Assembly (NCBI GenBank): GCA_008933735.1
Contig: WBUL01000014.1
Location: 57,813-121,812, forward strand
Direction of reading: 5' to 3'
DNA: 64,000 bases
DNA from: Anaerolineae bacterium
GTDB taxonomy: Bacteria > Chloroflexota > Anaerolineae > Aggregatilineales > J027
Every line of letters begins with the position of its first letter. The first letter of the stretch is position 1. A program made the translations under genes and the position numbers. The notes beneath the pieces are model-generated. The model was not told the origin of the DNA, did not search any database, and saw nothing but the letters and a program-made list of their open reading frames with translations. Of the stretch, positions 56,401-64,000 are shown piece by piece.

Positions 56401-59400
56401 CGTCACCCTGACTCCAAATCCAGCGAACGAAAATGGCACGGTCACGCTGGCGGGCGATATTACCGACCCCGGCACCTTAGACACGTTTGTGCTGAGCATC
56501 GATTGGGATGGCGCAGCAGGTGCGGGTGCGCCGGAACTGGTCAATCTGGCGGCGGGAAGCACCACCTTCAGTGTCACGCATACCTACCTGGATGATGATC
56601 CAACCGCTACGCCATCGGATAATTATCCAGTGGAAGTGATTCTGACCGATGATGATACGGGCAGCAGTACGCAAACCGTCAATCTGACAGTCAACAACGT
56701 GGCCCCCACCCTCAGCAATGTCGTGATTACCACGCCGATCAATGAAAATGATACGGTTACCCTGACGGGCGACTTCACTGACCCAGGAACGCTGGACACG
56801 TTTGTGTTGAGCATTGACTGGGATGGTGCAGGGGCGGGTGCGCCGGAGCTGGTGAACCTGCCAGCCGGAAGCACTTCCTTTAACGTGACCCATACCTACC
56901 TGGATGATGACCCGACAAATACCCCATCTGATACGTTCGGTGTGGTTGTCACCCTGACCGATGATGACACAGGCAGTGATACGGAAACCGTTAATGTGAC
57001 GGTCAACAACGTGGCCCCCACCCTCAGCAATGTCACGCTCGCACCCGCTGCGGTCAATGAGAATGGCACGGTTACCCTGACGGGTGATCTTGCTGACGTG
57101 GGAACGCTGGACACGTTTGTGTTAAGCATCGATTGGGATGGTGCTGGCGCAGGCACGCCAGAGCTGGTCAATCTGCCAGCGGGAACCACCACCTTCAGCG
57201 TGACCCATACCTATCTGGATGATGATCCGTCCGGTACAGCTTCGGACAGCTACCAGGTCGAAGTGACTCTGAGCGACGACGACACAGGCAGCGACACGGA
57301 AACCGTCAATGTGACGGTTGATAACGTGGCCCCCACCCTCAGTAATGTCACGCTCACCAGTTCTGTCAATGAAAATGGCACAGTCACGCTGGCGGGTGAC
57401 ATTACCGACCCCGGCACCTTAGACACGTTTGTGCTGAGCATCGATTGGGATGGCGCAGCAGGCGCAGGGGCGCCGGAGCTGGTCAATCTGGCGGCGGGAA
57501 GCACCACCTTCAGCGTGACGCATACCTATCCGGATGACGATCCAACGGGCACTGCCTCTGACAATTACCCTGTGGAGGTCATTCTGACGGATGATGATAC
57601 AGGCAGTGATACCTTCAACGGCACAGTGACGGTCAACAACGTGGCCCCGACGGTTAGTAATGTGACCCTGACGCCCGATCCTGTCAATGAAAACGACACG
57701 GTCACGCTGGCGGGTGACATCACTGACCCAGGAACCCTGGACACGTTTGTGTTAAGCATCGACTGGGATGGTGCGGGTCCGGGTGCGCCGGAACTGGTCA
57801 ATCTGGCGGCAGGGGCGACCACCTTCAGTGTCACGCATACCTACCTGGATGACGATCCAACCGCTACGCCGTCGGACAATTATTCAGTAGAAATCACGAT
57901 CACCGATGATGACACAGGCAGCAGTACGCAAACCGTCAATCTGACAGTCAACAACGTGGCCCCCACCCTCAGTAATGTCGTGATTACCACGCCGATCAAT
58001 GAAAATGATACGGTTACCCTGACGGGCGACTTCACTGACCCAGGAACGCTGGACACGTTTGTGTTGAGCATTGACTGGGATGGTGCAGGGGCGGGTGCGC
58101 CGGAGCTGGTGAACCTGCCAGCCGGAAGCACTTCCTTTAACGTGACCCATACCTACCTGGATGATGACCCGACAAATACCCCATCTGATACGTTCGGTGT
58201 GGTTGTCACCCTGACCGATGATGACACAGGCAGTGATACGGAAACCGTTAATGTGACGGTCAACAACGTGGCCCCCACCCTCAGCAATGTCACGCTCGCA
58301 CCCGCTGCGGTCAATGAGAATGGCACGGTTACCCTGACGGGTGATCTTGCTGACGTGGGAACGCTGGACACGTTTGTGTTAAGCATCGATTGGGATGGTG
58401 CTGGCGCAGGCACGCCAGAGCTGGTCAATCTGCCAGCGGGAACCACCACCTTCAGCGTGACCCATACCTATCTGGATGATGATCCGTCCGGTACAGCTTC
58501 GGACAGCTACCAGGTCGAAGTGACTCTGAGCGACGACGACACAGGCAGCGACACGGAAACCGTCAATGTGACGGTTGATAACGTGGCCCCCACCCTCAGT
58601 AATGTCACGCTCACGCCCAACACCGTTAATGAAAATGGCACAGTCACTTTGACGGGTGACATTACCGACCCCGGCACCTTAGACACGTTTGTGCTGAGTA
58701 TCGATTGGGATGGCGCAGGGGCGCCGGAGCTGGTCAATCTGGCAGCGGGAACCACCACCTTCAGCGTGACCCACACCTATCCGGATGATGACCCGTCCGG
58801 TACAGCTTCGGACAGCTACCAGGTCGATGTCATTCTGAGCGATGATGACACAGGCAGTGATACCTTCAACGGCACAGTGACGGTCAACAACGTGGCCCCA
58901 ACCCTTAGCAATGTCGCCGTCACCACTCCCGTTGATGAAGGCGGAGTTGCAACCCTCACAGGGGACATTACTGACCCCGGCACCGCCGATACCTTTACCC
59001 TGACGATTAATTGGGGTGACGGCGGCCCGGATGAGATTGTCAATCTTCCGGCAGGCAGCACAACATTCAATGTGACACACACATACATTGACGACCATCC
59101 AACCACTGGCACGATCTCAGATAACTTCAATATCAGCGTGAGCATTGAGGACGATGATACAGGTTCTGATACCGATGCTGTCCCATTGACCGTCAATAAT
59201 GCTGCACCAACTTTAACAGTCGTCGGTAATCAGGTGGCGGATACTGATGTCCCGCTCACGCTGACAGACATTGGCACGTTTACCGATCCGGGCTCCGGGG
59301 CTAATGAGACATTCACCTACACCATAGATTGGGGTGATTCGACTCCGGTGGATACAGGGACAGCGACGATTGACACCAACACCACCAGCATTACCGGCTC

Positions 59401-62400
59401 ATTCGACGGTACGCATACCTACACCGCCACCGGGACATTTACGGTCACGGTCACTGTGACCGATGACGATGGTGAGTCCGACACACAGACCTTCCAGGTG
59501 GCCGTGACCACTTCACTTCCGACGGTAAGCAATCTCGTTGTCAATGACGTGAATGAGAATGGCACGGCGACATTGACGGGTGATGTATCGGATGGTGGTT
59601 CAGGTGATGACCTGACGCTGGCGATCAACTGGGGGGATGGCAGTCCTGTTCAGACCGTGCTGCTGCCAAGTGGCACAGTCAGTTTCAGCCTGCCGCACGT
59701 GTATCTGGATGACAACCCGACTGGCACGCCATCCGATATTACGACCATTAACCTGACGATCACGGATGAAACGAGCGACAGCAGTACCGCGACCGCCAAC
59801 CTGACCGTGAGCAACATCGCGCCTACCTTGAGCAATGTCATTTTGACAGGTTCTGTCAGTGAAGGTGGCACGGCAACCCTGACGGGGAATCTGGCGGATA
59901 TTGGAACCTTGGACACCTTCACCCTGACCATCGACTGGGGTGATACCAGCCCGGCGCAAACCGTCAATCTTCCGGCGGGCAGCACAATCTTCAACGTGAC
60001 CCATGTGTATCGGGATGACCATCCGGCAAGCGGTACAGGTTCAGATACATTGAATGTAACGGTGACTCTGGCGGATGATGACACGGGCAGTGATACGGAA
60101 ACAGCCAATATCACGGTCGATAACATTGCGCCAACTCTGACCGTTGTAGGGAACCAGGCAGCCGACGCCAATACACCATTGGCACTGGTCAATATTGGCA
60201 CGTTTACCGATCCGGGTTCCGGGGCTAATGAGACGTTCACCTACACCATAGATTGGGGTGATTCGACTCCGGTGGACACAGGGACAGCGACGATTGACAC
60301 CAACACGACCAGCATTACCGGCTCATTCGACGGCACACACACGTACACCGCCACCGGGACATTTACGGTCACGGTCACTTTGACCGATGACGATGGCGGG
60401 TCTCACACGCGGAGCTTCAACGTTGTTGTGACAGTCTCGGTCCCAACAGTGAGTAATCTGGTCGTCAATAACGTAAATGAGAACGGCACGGCGACCTTAA
60501 CAGGGAATGTCAGCGACGGTGGTTCAGGTGATGACCTGACACTGGACATTGACTGGGGGGATGGCAGCCCCATTCAGACCGTGCTGCTGCCGAGCGGTGC
60601 AGTCAGTTTCAGCCTGCCGCACGTGTATCTGGATGACAACCCGACTGGCACGCCATCTGATATCGCCACTATTAACCTGACGATCACGGATGAAACGAGT
60701 GACAGCAGTACCGCGACCGCAAGCCTCTCTGTGAACAATGTTGCCCCTGCTCTGAGCAATGTGACGATGACCAGCCCGCTGGATGAAGGTGGTACAGCCA
60801 CCCTCGCGGGTAATATCACGGATCCTGGAACGCTAGATACCTTTACCCTGAATATCAACTGGGGTGATGGCAGTCCGGCGCAAACCGTCAATCTGGCCGC
60901 AGGCAGTACAACCTTCAACGTGACCCATGTGTATCGGGATGATCATCCGATAGCAGGCACCAGTTCTGACAATTTCATCGTCAGCGTGAACATCGCAGAT
61001 GATGACACCGGCTCGGACACTGAGGTTGCCAATATCGTGGTCAACAATGTCGCACCAACACTGACCGTTGTGGGGAATCAATCGGTGGCTCTCAATACGC
61101 CGCTCACCCTGGTCAACATAGGGACATTTACTGACCCCGCGTCCGGTTTGAATGAGACGTTCACCTACACCATAGATTGGGGTGACCCAACACCAGACGA
61201 CACCGGGGTTGCCACGATTGACACCAACACGACCAGCATTACCGGCTCGTTTGATGGGGCACACACCTATACCTCACTTGGCACTTTCACCGTCACGGTG
61301 ACGCTGCAAGATAACGATGCAGGCATTACCACCCAGACTTTCCAGGTAGTCGTGACCAATACGCTGCCAACGATGAGCAACCTTGTCGTCACCAATGTGG
61401 ATGAGAATGGCACAGCGACCTTAACAGGGAATGTCAACGACGGTGGTTCAGGCGATGACCTGACGCTGGCGATCAACTGGGGGGATGGCAGTCCCATTCA
61501 GACACTGCTTTTGCCTAGCGGCACTACAGCCTTTAATACCAGCCATGTTTATCTGGACGACAACCCAACAGGCACATCATCAGATACCACTACGATTAAC
61601 CTGACACTCACGGACGAAACCCTGAACAGCAGCACCTCCAGTGTGCTGGTCACGGTGAGCAACGTCGCGCCCACATTGAGTAATGTGGCGATGACCAGTC
61701 CGCTTAATGAGGGTGGCACGGCGACCCTGACGGGGAATCTGGCGGATGTCGGAACCTTGGACACCTTCACCCTGAACATCAACTGGGGGGATGGCAGTCC
61801 GGCACAAACCGTCAATCTGGCCGCAGGCAGTACAACCTTCAACGTGACTCACGTGTATCGGGATGACCATCCGGCAAGCGGTACAGGTTCGGATACCCTG
61901 AACGTGACGGTGACTCTGACGGATGATGATACGGGCAGTGATACCGAAACGGTCAACGTGACGGTCAATAACGTCGCACCGGTCCTTACCGTTCCACCGT
62001 CCCAAAGTCTTCCTGTTGGTGGCACGATCAGCCTGACCAATATTGGCACGTTTACTGATGCGGGTTCCGGGGCCAATGAGACGTTCACTTACACCATTGA
62101 TTGGGGTGATTCGACTCCGGCTGATACAGGCTCAGCCACGATTGACACCAACACGACCAGTATTACCGGGTCATTCGATGGCACGCATACCTACACAGGC
62201 ACCGGGCCTTTCAGTGTCACGGTCACGGTGACCGATGATGATGGCGGGTCTCATACGCAGAGCTTCGCCATTACGTCCGGCAACACACCACCGACGACCA
62301 CTGGACTCGCTAATGTGACCGTCCTGGAAGACGCTCCCAATGCGCTCGTCAACCTGTTTGCTGCGTTTGCCGATGCCGAGGACGCGGATGCAAGTCTTGT

Positions 62401-64000
62401 TTATACCATCACCAATAACACCAATCCTACTTTGGTCACTTCGGCTGGCTTCAATAACACAACTGGCGATTTGACGCTGGACTTCTTACCCGACCAAAAC
62501 GGTACGGCTGATATTACCGTTCGCGCCACTGATACTTCAGGGTTATTTGTGGAAACGACGTTCCGGGTGACGGTCACCTCGGTTAACGATGCTCCCAGCT
62601 TCACACATCAGGGCAACCAAACGCATCCGCTTGGCACGAATACGGCGCAAACTGTCGTCGGTTGGGTGACCGCAGTGGATTTGGGGCCGGCTGATGAAGA
62701 CTTGACCCAGAGCGTTTCCGGCTACCTTGTCAACGTCGTCAATGCGCCGCCAGGCTTCTTTACCGTGGCTCCAGCAGTAGCAACCAATGGTACGCTGAAT
62801 TACACGCCAAGCGGCATCGTCGGCACGGCAACCATTGAGGTTCGACTGCAAGATAACGGCGGAGGTGGAGATACATCCGCGCCGCAGACGTTCACCATCA
62901 GCATTCAGGCACCGCCAACAGATGTTGGGGTTGACAAGACCGCGAACGTGACGATGACGGAAGTCGGTCAAGTAATTACCTACACCATTACCGTGACGAA
63001 CAACGGAGCCATTGATGCAACGGGTCTGGAAATCACCGACCTGCTGCCGACAAGCTTGCAGTTTAACAGCAGCAACCCCAGTGTGGGTACTTATAATTCT
63101 GTCAACGGGGTGTGGACAATTGGCACGCTCTCGCCCGGCAGCGCTACGTTGACTATTCAGGCACAGGTCAAACCCGGCACAGAAGGCACGGACATTGCGA
63201 ATACTGCCAACATGACAGCCCTTAACGAGGTTGATACCAACAACCTCAACAATGCTGATAGTGTGAGCGTCCATGTGACTGCGCCGCTGCTTGTGAATAA
63301 ACAGGGTTATGATTTAACCCCTGCAACGCCGCTGCTCCCTGGTGATCGGGTTGGCTGGATCGTTTGCGCCCAGAGCCAGGACAGCATCGCAGTTGCTAAT
63401 GTGACCATTACGGATGTGCTGGATACTACACGCCAGACCATTCCCACCAATTTGCAATTTGGAGTCGCAGCGGTTTGCCCCACCACCGCACCTGTGAGTG
63501 GGTTAAACAGTCAGGCGAATCCCCCGAACAATACCAATTTGAGTGTCACTATCCCGTCCATTCCGGCTGGACAAGTCGGCATTCTATATTTTGAGACCGT
63601 CATGAAAGACCCAGGTACATCTTCCTTACCTTATACACATATGGCATTGATGGGTTCTCTGGCACTTAGCTGGCTGGTCTTACGTCGCCCCCGCCGCCGC
63701 TTGGTTTACCTCTCATTGGCGGCACTGGTCATCGGTCAAATCGTATTTCTGCCTGCTATTCACGCGCAGGAGGGCGATGGCACTACACCGCTGCCTTTCG
63801 TCGAACCAACACCTGTTGATTTGCCGTTTGTCAATCCTACGGAAGCGCCGCTGCCGACCCCGATCCCAACGGAAACGCCGCTGCCGACCGACACGCCGAC
63901 CCCCATCCCAACGGAGACACCGCTGCCTGCTGAAACACCGACCCTCTCGTCGGTTCCCAGCGAAACACCTGTCCCCACCAATACCGAGACGGATGTGCTT
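53474..64000 (+). CDS. Giant multidomain secreted/surface protein, C-terminus beyond the window
   Basis: One frame stays open from ATG 53474 to the window end (over 3500 codons; frame checked at many points). Residues 1-33 are a signal peptide (hydrophobic core, PTEA). Residues about 34-80 resemble a degenerate CSLREA start (GTCTIVEAITAAN). Residues 80-525 form a beta-helix with nine GG-x-x-YN-type motifs. Two SdrD-B-like domains follow (530-761: GFVWEDINMDGTQD, GFVYVDQNNNGIYE), then about 20 PKD/Ig-like repeats (to about 2935), cadherin-like domains, and DUF11-like domains (about 3146-3380: VITYTITVTNNG). Two hydrophobic segments near 3390-3430 and a Pro/Thr-rich tail end the visible part. 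It is probably an adhesin or cell-surface fibre. Confidence 0.92.
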   Translation, partial: MKCIKYGYLLLKLALLSFVVVIATLLMPTPTEAGTITVTGTCTIVEAITAANTDAATANCPAGSGNDTIVLTANVTLTAVNNTTNGANGLPSITSNITIRGNGFTIARSTAGGTPNFRLFHIAAGGNLTLERVIVDNGISSNAQGGAIYNLGTLNLDSSIVDDSLAAAPNTGGNDTAQGGAIYNSGILNITSTTISDSNVTVGAAGGVDSPQGGGLYNAASGTVVMTNALFINNNASSSGSAGADNADGGGIYNAGSLTIINSAFNDNDADADSGDAGDVARGGAIYNTGTLTVTGTTFDGSDLEVDGGGNNDQALGVAVYNSGTATFTNVSFANGDANADGTGTGDQALGGAIYNITGTVTLVNATFSNNDVNADTPGNNGDIGRGGGIYNASGTVTITHATFDNNDVDGDTAEGGAIYNNAGATVIFRNSIANDSCQGGGTYTLQGVNRALAGSCGGTPISGMGGAGDNGGATLTFAIDGTSNALDAAANAFCPATDQRGVPRGFNGTGAIGVPQVGDCDIGAFEYIGGTITGFVWEDINMDGTQDLPTEPGIAGVTVNLNGTVVATTTTNSNGFFTFSSLATATGNNYTVTVVAPAGHTFTAQNIGGNENFDSDVLPATGTTANIALSTANPIRANLSDAGLFRRISLSGFVYVDQNNNGIYETEPGISGVTVTVTGTDVLGGIVNTSTTTLADGSYSFTNLNPGNYTIAETQPTGCYTDGIDTIGTLGGNSSANDVFSSILAGSGDTGTGYNFGELNASPTNLNLTLTPNTLDEGSSTTLDGTFNGEACDAHTVTIDWGDGSAPQVVNLAVGVTTFSASKVYDDDNPTATPSDVYTVQVTVSDGASIPLTGSTPITVNNVAPTLNNVTLTPDPIDENGTVTLAGDITDPGTLDTFVLSIDWDGAAGAGAPELVNLAAGSTTFSVTHTYLDDDPTATASDNYTVEVILTDDDTGTANFSDTVTVNNVAPTLSNVTLTPNPANENGTVTLAGDITDPGTLDTFVLSIDWDGAAGAGAPELVNLAAGSTTFSVTHTYLDDDPTATPSDNYPVEVILTDDDTGSSTQTVNLTVNNVAPTLSNVVITTPINENDTVTLTGDFTDPGTLDTFVLSIDWDGAGAGAPELVNLPAGSTSFNVTHTYLDDDPTNTPSDTFGVVVTLTDDDTGSDTETVNVTVNNVAPTLSNVTLAPAAVNENGTVTLTGDLADVGTLDTFVLSIDWDGAGAGTPELVNLPAGTTTFSVTHTYLDDDPSGTASDSYQVEVTLSDDDTGSDTETVNVTVDNVAPTLSNVTLTSSVNENGTVTLAGDITDPGTLDTFVLSIDWDGAAGAGAPELVNLAAGSTTFSVTHTYPDDDPTGTASDNYPVEVILTDDDTGSDTFNGTVTVNNVAPTVSNVTLTPDPVNENDTVTLAGDITDPGTLDTFVLSIDWDGAGPGAPELVNLAAGATTFSVTHTYLDDDPTATPSDNYSVEITITDDDTGSSTQTVNLTVNNVAPTLSNVVITTPINENDTVTLTGDFTDPGTLDTFVLSIDWDGAGAGAPELVNLPAGSTSFNVTHTYLDDDPTNTPSDTFGVVVTLTDDDTGSDTETVNVTVNNVAPTLSNVTLAPAAVNENGTVTLTGDLADVGTLDTFVLSIDWDGAGAGTPELVNLPAGTTTFSVTHTYLDDDPSGTASDSYQVEVTLSDDDTGSDTETVNVTVDNVAPTLSNVTLTPNTVNENGTVTLTGDITDPGTLDTFVLSIDWDGAGAPELVNLAAGTTTFSVTHTYPDDDPSGTASDSYQVDVILSDDDTGSDTFNGTVTVNNVAPTLSNVAVTTPVDEGGVATLTGDITDPGTADTFTLTINWGDGGPDEIVNLPAGSTTFNVTHTYIDDHPTTGTISDNFNISVSIEDDDTGSDTDAVPLTVNNAAPTLTVVGNQVADTDVPLTLTDIGTFTDPGSGANETFTYTIDWGDSTPVDTGTATIDTNTTSITGSFDGTHTYTATGTFTVTVTVTDDDGESDTQTFQVAVTTSLPTVSNLVVNDVNENGTATLTGDVSDGGSGDDLTLAINWGDGSPVQTVLLPSGTVSFSLPHVYLDDNPTGTPSDITTINLTITDETSDSSTATANLTVSNIAPTLSNVILTGSVSEGGTATLTGNLADIGTLDTFTLTIDWGDTSPAQTVNLPAGSTIFNVTHVYRDDHPASGTGSDTLNVTVTLADDDTGSDTETANITVDNIAPTLTVVGNQAADANTPLALVNIGTFTDPGSGANETFTYTIDWGDSTPVDTGTATIDTNTTSITGSFDGTHTYTATGTFTVTVTLTDDDGGSHTRSFNVVVTVSVPTVSNLVVNNVNENGTATLTGNVSDGGSGDDLTLDIDWGDGSPIQTVLLPSGAVSFSLPHVYLDDNPTGTPSDIATINLTITDETSDSSTATASLSVNNVAPALSNVTMTSPLDEGGTATLAGNITDPGTLDTFTLNINWGDGSPAQTVNLAAGSTTFNVTHVYRDDHPIAGTSSDNFIVSVNIADDDTGSDTEVANIVVNNVAPTLTVVGNQSVALNTPLTLVNIGTFTDPASGLNETFTYTIDWGDPTPDDTGVATIDTNTTSITGSFDGAHTYTSLGTFTVTVTLQDNDAGITTQTFQVVVTNTLPTMSNLVVTNVDENGTATLTGNVNDGGSGDDLTLAINWGDGSPIQTLLLPSGTTAFNTSHVYLDDNPTGTSSDTTTINLTLTDETLNSSTSSVLVTVSNVAPTLSNVAMTSPLNEGGTATLTGNLADVGTLDTFTLNINWGDGSPAQTVNLAAGSTTFNVTHVYRDDHPASGTGSDTLNVTVTLTDDDTGSDTETVNVTVNNVAPVLTVPPSQSLPVGGTISLTNIGTFTDAGSGANETFTYTIDWGDSTPADTGSATIDTNTTSITGSFDGTHTYTGTGPFSVTVTVTDDDGGSHTQSFAITSGNTPPTTTGLANVTVLEDAPNALVNLFAAFADAEDADASLVYTITNNTNPTLVTSAGFNNTTGDLTLDFLPDQNGTADITVRATDTSGLFVETTFRVTVTSVNDAPSFTHQGNQTHPLGTNTAQTVVGWVTAVDLGPADEDLTQSVSGYLVNVVNAPPGFFTVAPAVATNGTLNYTPSGIVGTATIEVRLQDNGGGGDTSAPQTFTISIQAPPTDVGVDKTANVTMTEVGQVITYTITVTNNGAIDATGLEITDLLPTSLQFNSSNPSVGTYNSVNGVWTIGTLSPGSATLTIQAQVKPGTEGTDIANTANMTALNEVDTNNLNNADSVSVHVTAPLLVNKQGYDLTPATPLLPGDRVGWIVCAQSQDSIAVANVTITDVLDTTRQTIPTNLQFGVAAVCPTTAPVSGLNSQANPPNNTNLSVTIPSIPAGQVGILYFETVMKDPGTSSLPYTHMALMGSLALSWLVLRRPRRRLVYLSLAALVIGQIVFLPAIHAQEGDGTTPLPFVEPTPVDLPFVNPTEAPLPTPIPTETPLPTDTPTPIPTETPLPAETPTLSSVPSETPVPTNTETDVL
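56660..57357 (+). repeat. Near-identical direct duplication, copy A
   Basis: This 698-bp segment recurs at 57917-58614, offset by 1257 bases (419 codons, in frame). By eye I find one mismatch in the whole length (in the codons around 56716). Flanking repeats differ at many positions, so this pair is far more alike than the rest. Confidence 0.9.
57917..58614 (+). repeat. Near-identical direct duplication, copy B
   Basis: Second copy of the 698-bp segment at 56660-57357. It spans a little over two PKD-like repeats and begins and ends inside domains, at GGCAGCAG and CGCTCAC, not at domain borders. Confidence 0.9.
59216..62270 (+). repeat. Higher-order repeats of three PKD-like domain types
   Basis: Here a longer unit of about 920 bases recurs three times and part of a fourth. 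It consists of a domain with TVVGNQ, FTYTIDWGDSTP and SITGSFDGTHTYT (near 59402, 60325, 61250 and 62173), one with SNLVVN-VNENGTATLTG and DLTLAINWGDGSP, and one with SEGGTATLTG and TLTIDWGDTSPAQTVNL. The classical WGD PKD motif is kept here. Confidence 0.85.
63820..64000 (+). repeat. Pro/Thr-rich tail repeats
   Basis: Short repeats such as TETPLPT and TPIPTETPLP fill the end of the visible frame. They are typical of extended wall- or surface-spanning linkers that may be O-glycosylated. The array runs past the window edge. Confidence 0.85.

Larger units (their letters stand above)
56057..59195 (+). repeat. Tandem PKD/Ig-like domain repeats, type A
   Basis: Ten to eleven in-frame repeats of 103-106 codons, marked by NNVAPTLSNV or DNVAPTLSNV at 56057, 56375, 56693, 57005, 57320, 57635, 57950, 58262, 58577, 58886 and 59195. 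Each contains ENGTVTL, LDTFVLSIDW, TYLDDDPT and LTDDDTGS. The Asp-rich loops suggest calcium binding. Confidence 0.9.

Noticed and set aside
56000..62300. Regular DNA repeats that could be taken for a CRISPR array or satellite
   Set aside because: Repeats are 309-318 bases long, keep one open frame and encode PKD-like domains; there are no short identical repeats with unique spacers.
53494..63981. Many minus-strand open frames with similar proteins in the last 10 kb
   Set aside because: They mirror the repeated domains of the plus-strand giant gene. Their products have no sensible domain content, while the plus frame has a signal peptide and known domains throughout.

Overview
The window looks like a chromosome segment of a Chloroflexota bacterium, probably Anaerolineae-like. 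This is an inference from three things: the style of the giant secreted protein (degenerate CSLREA-like start, GG-x-x-YN beta-helix, SdrD-B, PKD-like and DUF11 domains), a hydrogenase cluster joined to an Hnd/Fdh module whose FdhA-like subunit has Ser at the Sec/Cys site, and the heavy load of decayed insertion sequences. No rRNA, tRNA or CRISPR array was seen.

Region 1 (1-14720, all +) is one operon for a membrane-bound group 4 [NiFe] hydrogenase of the Hyf/Hyc (formate hydrogenlyase) type. The order is hyfB (cut by the window edge), hyfC, D, E, F, G, H, I, a HycH homologue, the protease hycI, then an HndB-like protein, a NuoE/HndA, a NuoF/HndC and a NuoG-FdhA-type molybdopterin subunit. All nickel-site cysteines of the large subunit are present. 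The molybdopterin subunit has serine (AGC codon, 13419-13421) where formate dehydrogenases carry Sec or Cys, and both HndC and FdhA lack cofactor ligands that relatives have. The complex probably couples H2/H+ to NAD(P)(H) or an unknown substrate and moves ions; formate activity is doubtful.

Region 2 (14910-22400) is a plant-glycoside (rhamnoside) locus. A LacI-family regulator, a sugar-binding protein and two permeases lie on -, divergent from a GH78 alpha-L-rhamnosidase on +, with a promoter/operator region between them. A GH3 beta-glucosidase gene follows but is cut after about 87 codons by transposon debris.

Region 3 (22999-35960) is a first Wzx/Wzy-type polysaccharide locus: polymerase, initiating phosphoglycosyl transferase, flippase, two GT4 enzymes, two methyltransferases, a split transketolase, a DegT aminotransferase and an O-antigen-ligase-like protein. 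IS3-family remnants in the same orientation lie at 27.7 and 36.5 kb and bracket its flippase-to-ligase part. Fragments of RHS, RraA and other genes sit beside the first.

Region 4 (37060-52426) is a second, separate Wzx/Wzy locus: a CapD/PglF-type dehydratase, a second initiating transferase, an acyltransferase-like protein, a conserved cysteine-containing unknown, a DUF4091/GH123-like secreted protein, a GT2, two GT4, a polymerase/ligase, a flippase, an aminotransferase and a Wzz-BY-kinase fusion. A decayed IS630 transposase follows.

Region 5 (53474 to the window end) is a single open reading frame of more than 3500 codons for a giant surface protein: signal peptide, beta-helix, two SdrD-B domains, about twenty PKD/Ig-like repeats, DUF11-like domains, a double hydrophobic segment and a Pro/Thr-rich tail. 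It contains a 698-bp direct duplication that is almost identical between copies.
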